DNA from: Streptomyces sp. NBC_01788
Lineage (GTDB): Bacteria; Actinomycetota; Actinomycetes; Streptomycetales; Streptomycetaceae
Length of the DNA stretch: 64,000 nt
NCBI RefSeq assembly: GCF_035917575.1
Contig: NZ_CP109090.1
Location: 434,001-498,000 of the forward strand
Direction: 5' to 3'
The notes under the pieces were generated by a model. It was given only the letters and a program-made list of their open reading frames with translations. It had not been told where the DNA came from and ran no database searches. How positions within the stretch are numbered: position 1 is the first letter of the stretch; each line of letters begins with the position of its first letter. Below, in pieces: positions 59,293 through 64,000 of this stretch. The position numbers were made by a program, and so were the translations under genes.

Positions 59293-60921
59293 CTAGAAAC
59301 TGAGCGGGAGTGAGTCCTGATGCCAGGGCTCGTGCTCAGCCGTGTGCCCCGAACGGTTGTGGGCACACTGGTCGCCCGCTTTCGCTCCGCGTCCGGGCGG
59401 CACGGATCGTGTCCGTGGTCCGGGAACGCGGGGGCGGGGTCCCTCACGCCCCGGGGTGCCCGATGCGGCCTGGACGGTCCGATGCCCCACACGATCGCTC
59501 CGGTCGTGTGGGGGCGGTGCCGTCCGACGCCTGATCGCACATCCCAGGGCGCGTCGTCCGATCGCCACTGCGGCAGCGTCGTGGCGGGTGGGCTTCCTGT
59601 TCTTGGTGGTGAGGGGTTGTTGCCAGTGCTGGGCGCCCCAGCGGCTGGTGTAGGCGGGGTCGACGGCGACGACGGGGACACCGAGCTCGGCGGCCATGGA
59701 CACCAGCCGTGCGCGCAGGCGGGCGGTGGGCATGCCGGAGATCAGTTTGCGGAACCGTTTGCGGCGGCCGTGTTTCTCCCGGGTCTTCTCGGCGGTGAAG
59801 TCGAGGTCCTCGATCGCGAGGGACAGACCGTGGCGGGCGGTCCAGTGCAGCAGGCGGATCAGGGCGTGGCGCAGTTGTGCGTCGCGGTGCTGTGCGGTGC
59901 CGGTCAGCTGGTAGTCGAATCTGCGGGGCGCGCCGAGGGGGTTTCCGTGTGTGTCCAGGCGCCAGGCGGCCAGGTGGTCGGCGTTCATGTCCACCCCGGC
60001 CAGCCCACCCGCACGCGCCGCCGAAAGCGGCACGGTCCGCACCGGCGGGGTCTGCCAGGACGCGGTCACATACCAGCGGCCCCGGTCTACGTCGTGGTGA
60101 ATGCGGTAGGCCACCGCACGGTTCGCCGCGACGCGGTCGGCCCACTGCTCGCCCCGGTGGTGGAAGCGAACGCGGCAGGCAAGCACGTACCGGCCGTGGG
60201 GCGCGTTGGCCAGGTTGGCCAGCGGCACTGGGAGCTTGATGCTCACCTCACCGCCGAATGTGACGCGGATCGTCTCGTTTCCGAACCGCTTCCCGGACTC
60301 ACCGTCGGCCTGCAGGAACCACCGCTGGGCCTGCCACCGCGACCGCCACTGCGCCTCGGTCAGCCCGGCGGCCTCCAGATGATGCCGGGTGTTGAGCAAC
60401 TTCTTGCCGCCGCGCACCACCCTCACCCGCCCGGCCTCCCAGTCGGCCCGCACCCGCTCCAGCCGGTCCTCAAGGACATGCAGCCGCCGGGACTTGGCGA
60501 ACCACTCCCGCTCGGAGCGGTAACCTCCCGGCGCCCCCTTGGCACCCTTCGCCCCGACGGGCTGTGCGAGCCGGTACGTGATCGTCTCGACGCCCGCCCG
60601 CAGGCGGTGGATGTGGGCGAGCTGCCCGCGCCGGGCCAGCGCCCACTGATCATGCGTGGCCTTGGTGATACTGCCCGCCCACCGCGACGACGACTGCCCG
60701 GTCAACGCCCGCTTCCGCCGCGCCCACTGCTCACTGTCGTGAGCCGACCCCGCCGCGCAGCGGGCCTTCAGGTCGCGGGAGGCCAGCGAGCCGAGCAGAG
60801 CGCCGACCTGGCGCAGGACCGTCTCGTCCTGCCCGCTCAGGCCCTTGAGACCGGCGCGGATCGCCACCCCGGACGGGCCGGGCACCACGAACGACGCCGC
60901 CACCTCACGCAACCCGCCCAT
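59293..60921 (-). CDS. TnpB-related RuvC-domain protein (IS200/IS605 family), zinc ribbon missing
   Basis: A 542-residue relative of TnpB, the RNA-guided nuclease of IS605-type transposons. The RuvC triad is intact: D311 in GLAGVDMNADHLAAW, E371 in LSLAIEDLDF and D448 in TRHDAAAVAIGRRALG. Between E371 and D448, where TnpB carries a CxxC...CxxC zinc ribbon, the sequence is DPAYTSRWGAQHWQQPLTTK and has no Cys. The N-terminal ~290 residues are longer than in canonical TnpB and rich in Arg/Trp. A ~95-residue low-complexity tail follows D448 over sequence that may instead encode a guide-RNA scaffold. No TnpA is nearby. The ATG at 60921 is preferred to earlier frame extension. Confidence 0.8.
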   Translation of the reverse strand: MGGLREVAASFVVPGPSGVAIRAGLKGLSGQDETVLRQVGALLGSLASRDLKARCAAGSAHDSEQWARRKRALTGQSSSRWAGSITKATHDQWALARRGQLAHIHRLRAGVETITYRLAQPVGAKGAKGAPGGYRSEREWFAKSRRLHVLEDRLERVRADWEAGRVRVVRGGKKLLNTRHHLEAAGLTEAQWRSRWQAQRWFLQADGESGKRFGNETIRVTFGGEVSIKLPVPLANLANAPHGRYVLACRVRFHHRGEQWADRVAANRAVAYRIHHDVDRGRWYVTASWQTPPVRTVPLSAARAGGLAGVDMNADHLAAWRLDTHGNPLGAPRRFDYQLTGTAQHRDAQLRHALIRLLHWTARHGLSLAIEDLDFTAEKTREKHGRRKRFRKLISGMPTARLRARLVSMAAELGVPVVAVDPAYTSRWGAQHWQQPLTTKNRKPTRHDAAAVAIGRRALGCAIRRRTAPPPHDRSDRVGHRTVQAASGTPGREGPRPRVPGPRTRSVPPGRGAKAGDQCAHNRSGHTAEHEPWHQDSLPLSF

Positions 60922-61206
60922 GACCCCACCCCCGCCCGTTACCGGCCAGCCCCTCACCGCACCCAACGACCACCCCCGGCCGAAGGTCACGCATTCGAAA
61001 TCAGAACTCCCGTCGCCCTGCCACGCACTGCAGCCCCACCCCACGCACCGCAACTGCGACGCTCACTTACACACACCAGAACGTGGGGGCCCAACCACTG
61101 TCGAACGACAGCAGCTCACAACCCCCCGGGTTCGGCACGCGGACCTCCCGTGCTCGTGCACCACGACGAGTCCGTTTCCGTGCCGAATCACAGTCAGGTC
61201 AGCCGA

Positions 61207-61581
61207 ATGACAGCCACGTTCAACCACACCATCATCGCCTCCAGGGACCGCGAGGAGTCGGCCCGCTTCTTCCGGGAGCTGCTCGAAGTGGGGGCAGCGC
61301 CGTCCTGGGGCCCGTTCACCAACGTCCAGCTCGCCGACGGAGTGCTGCTCCAGTTCGCCGAGCCGCCGGTGGAGATCCAGATGCAGCACTACGCGTTCCT
61401 GGTCGACGACGACCTGTTCGACCGGGCGTATCAGCGGCTGTGCGACCGCGGCATCGAGCACTGGGCCGATCCTCACCTGCGGCACCCCGGTGAGATCAAC
61501 CACGAGCACGGCGGTCGAGGGGTCTACCTGAAGGACCCCGCCGGCCACGGGATCGAGCTGATCACCCGCCCGTATCTGTAA
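61207..61581 (+). CDS. VOC-family (glyoxalase/dioxygenase-fold) protein
   Basis: A 124-residue metal-binding-fold protein. Landmarks are TFNHTIIASRDREESARFF (first strand and helix, metal His), PFTNVQLADGVLLQF, MQHYAFLVDDDLFDRAYQRL (second His strand) and GRGVYLKDPAGHGIELITRP (final Glu strand). This is the complete single-module VOC length; roles range from glyoxalase and extradiol dioxygenase to drug-binding proteins. The ATG at 61207 has AGGTCAGC before it, a weak ribosome site. The 285 bases upstream, to the TnpB-related gene, contain no other gene. Confidence 0.9.
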   Translation: MTATFNHTIIASRDREESARFFRELLEVGAAPSWGPFTNVQLADGVLLQFAEPPVEIQMQHYAFLVDDDLFDRAYQRLCDRGIEHWADPHLRHPGEINHEHGGRGVYLKDPAGHGIELITRPYL

Positions 61582-61591
61582 CCGGGGCGGA

Positions 61592-61629
61592 GCCCGGCCG
61601 GGCACCGGCACCCTGGTGCCCGGCCGGGC
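61592..61629 (+). terminator. Strong hairpin terminator after VOC gene
   Basis: GCCCGGCCGGGCACC (61592-61606) pairs perfectly with GGTGCCCGGCCGGGC (61615-61629): a 15-bp stem with an 8-base loop, 11 bases after the VOC stop. Confidence 0.8.
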
Positions 61630-61957
61630 GGTCGGCGCGCCCCTGACCGGCAGTACGTGCCCCTGACCGGGCAGGACCCGCTCCGAACCGTCAGGACGTG
61701 CCCGGACAGGTCAGGAATCGAGAAGCGCCGGGAACCGGGCCGCCGGTAGCGTGGGCCGAGCCGTCCGGCGATCAGTCCGATGACCTGCGGAAGGGTGCGC
61801 AAAGTCGGAATGTGTGGATAATTCCTTGGTTCTCGCGCGGAGCGCGGCCCCGGTGAGCGCCGCCGGACGAGCGTCGCGCCACCTCGGCCGGCACCGCCGC
61901 TCAGGCGGACACCCACCGTCGCCGCGAAGGCGGCACAGCCTCACAGATGGAGACACG
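61630..61957. other. Gene-free region upstream of the uvrA-like gene, with direct repeats
   Basis: No gene is supported. GCCCCTGACCGG occurs at 61639-61650 and again at 61659-61670, exactly 20 bp apart; related half-copies follow (GTCAGGACGTGCCCGGACAG). Helical-phase spacing suggests a binding site. An AT-rich patch TGTGTGGATAATTCC (about 61810-61824) may be the -10 region of the uvrA-like gene. Confidence 0.4.

Positions 61958-64000
<2,043 letters not shown>

Noticed and set aside
59293-60921. Calling the TnpB-related gene a TldR-type dead repressor
   Set aside because: Asp311, Glu371 and Asp448 of the RuvC site all appear present, which TldR proteins lack.

Overview
The window reads as a chromosome segment of a Streptomyces or close relative. 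It has very high G+C with strong GC3 bias, frequent GTG/TTG starts with purine-rich ribosome sites, many ATGA/GTGA gene overlaps, Tat and lipoprotein signals, GAF-SpoIIE phosphatases, and three regulatory boxes typical of the genus: a DasR dre box, a CebR box and a rifamycin-associated element. I see no rRNA, tRNA, CRISPR array or replication origin.

Layout. 1-9.6 kb: an ArsR-type regulator cut by the left edge, a small unknown protein, an amidohydrolase, a basic coiled-coil/winged-helix protein, a lipoprotein, a two-gene Gfo/Idh/MocA oxidoreductase operon, a deletion scar between two gene remnants, a two-component system and a membrane-tethered EEP phosphodiesterase. 9.6-15.4 kb: a cupin, a multicopper oxidase whose Tat leader lies in another frame, an M50-CBS site-2 protease, and two polyprenol-linked mannosyltransferases. 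15.6-21 kb: an autoregulated gntR-asparaginase-aspartase operon, a DUF1330 gene, and a ricin-lectin/GH19 chitinase behind a dre box. 21-27 kb: a GAF-SpoIIE phosphatase coupled to a MASE1 protein, a second deletion scar holding a broken TetR gene, and helR with its rifamycin-associated element.

27-40 kb is a surface/secretome region. It holds a collagen-like protein with 108- and 126-bp tandem repeats, two IPT/TIG proteins, a CebR-boxed CE15 glucuronoyl esterase with CBM2, another GAF-SpoIIE phosphatase with a roadblock protein, an ArsR regulator, an acyltransferase and a frameshifted YVTN-propeller/TIG protein. 40.6-45.7 kb: a divergent nucleoside module, lacI-rbsK facing nucleoside hydrolase-MFS, with AACGTT-centred operators. 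45.8-56.2 kb: peptide and aspartyl-compound scavenging, with M20 peptidase-NCS1 transporter-DUF1177, IclR-PepE and a five-gene dipeptide ABC transporter. 56.2-64 kb: DUF1684, DoxX with a palindromic operator, M20D amidohydrolase, a TnpB-related protein without a zinc ribbon, a VOC protein, and a UvrA-like ABC protein cut by the right edge.

Three themes recur. (1) Nutrient scavenging under local repressors: chitin, glucuronoxylan/cellulose, nucleosides, and Asp/Asn and dipeptides. (2) Signalling by SpoIIE-type phosphatases and a two-component system. (3) Gene decay: two divergent regulator/target pairs that seem to have lost their shared centre, plus two single-base frameshifts that deserve resequencing.
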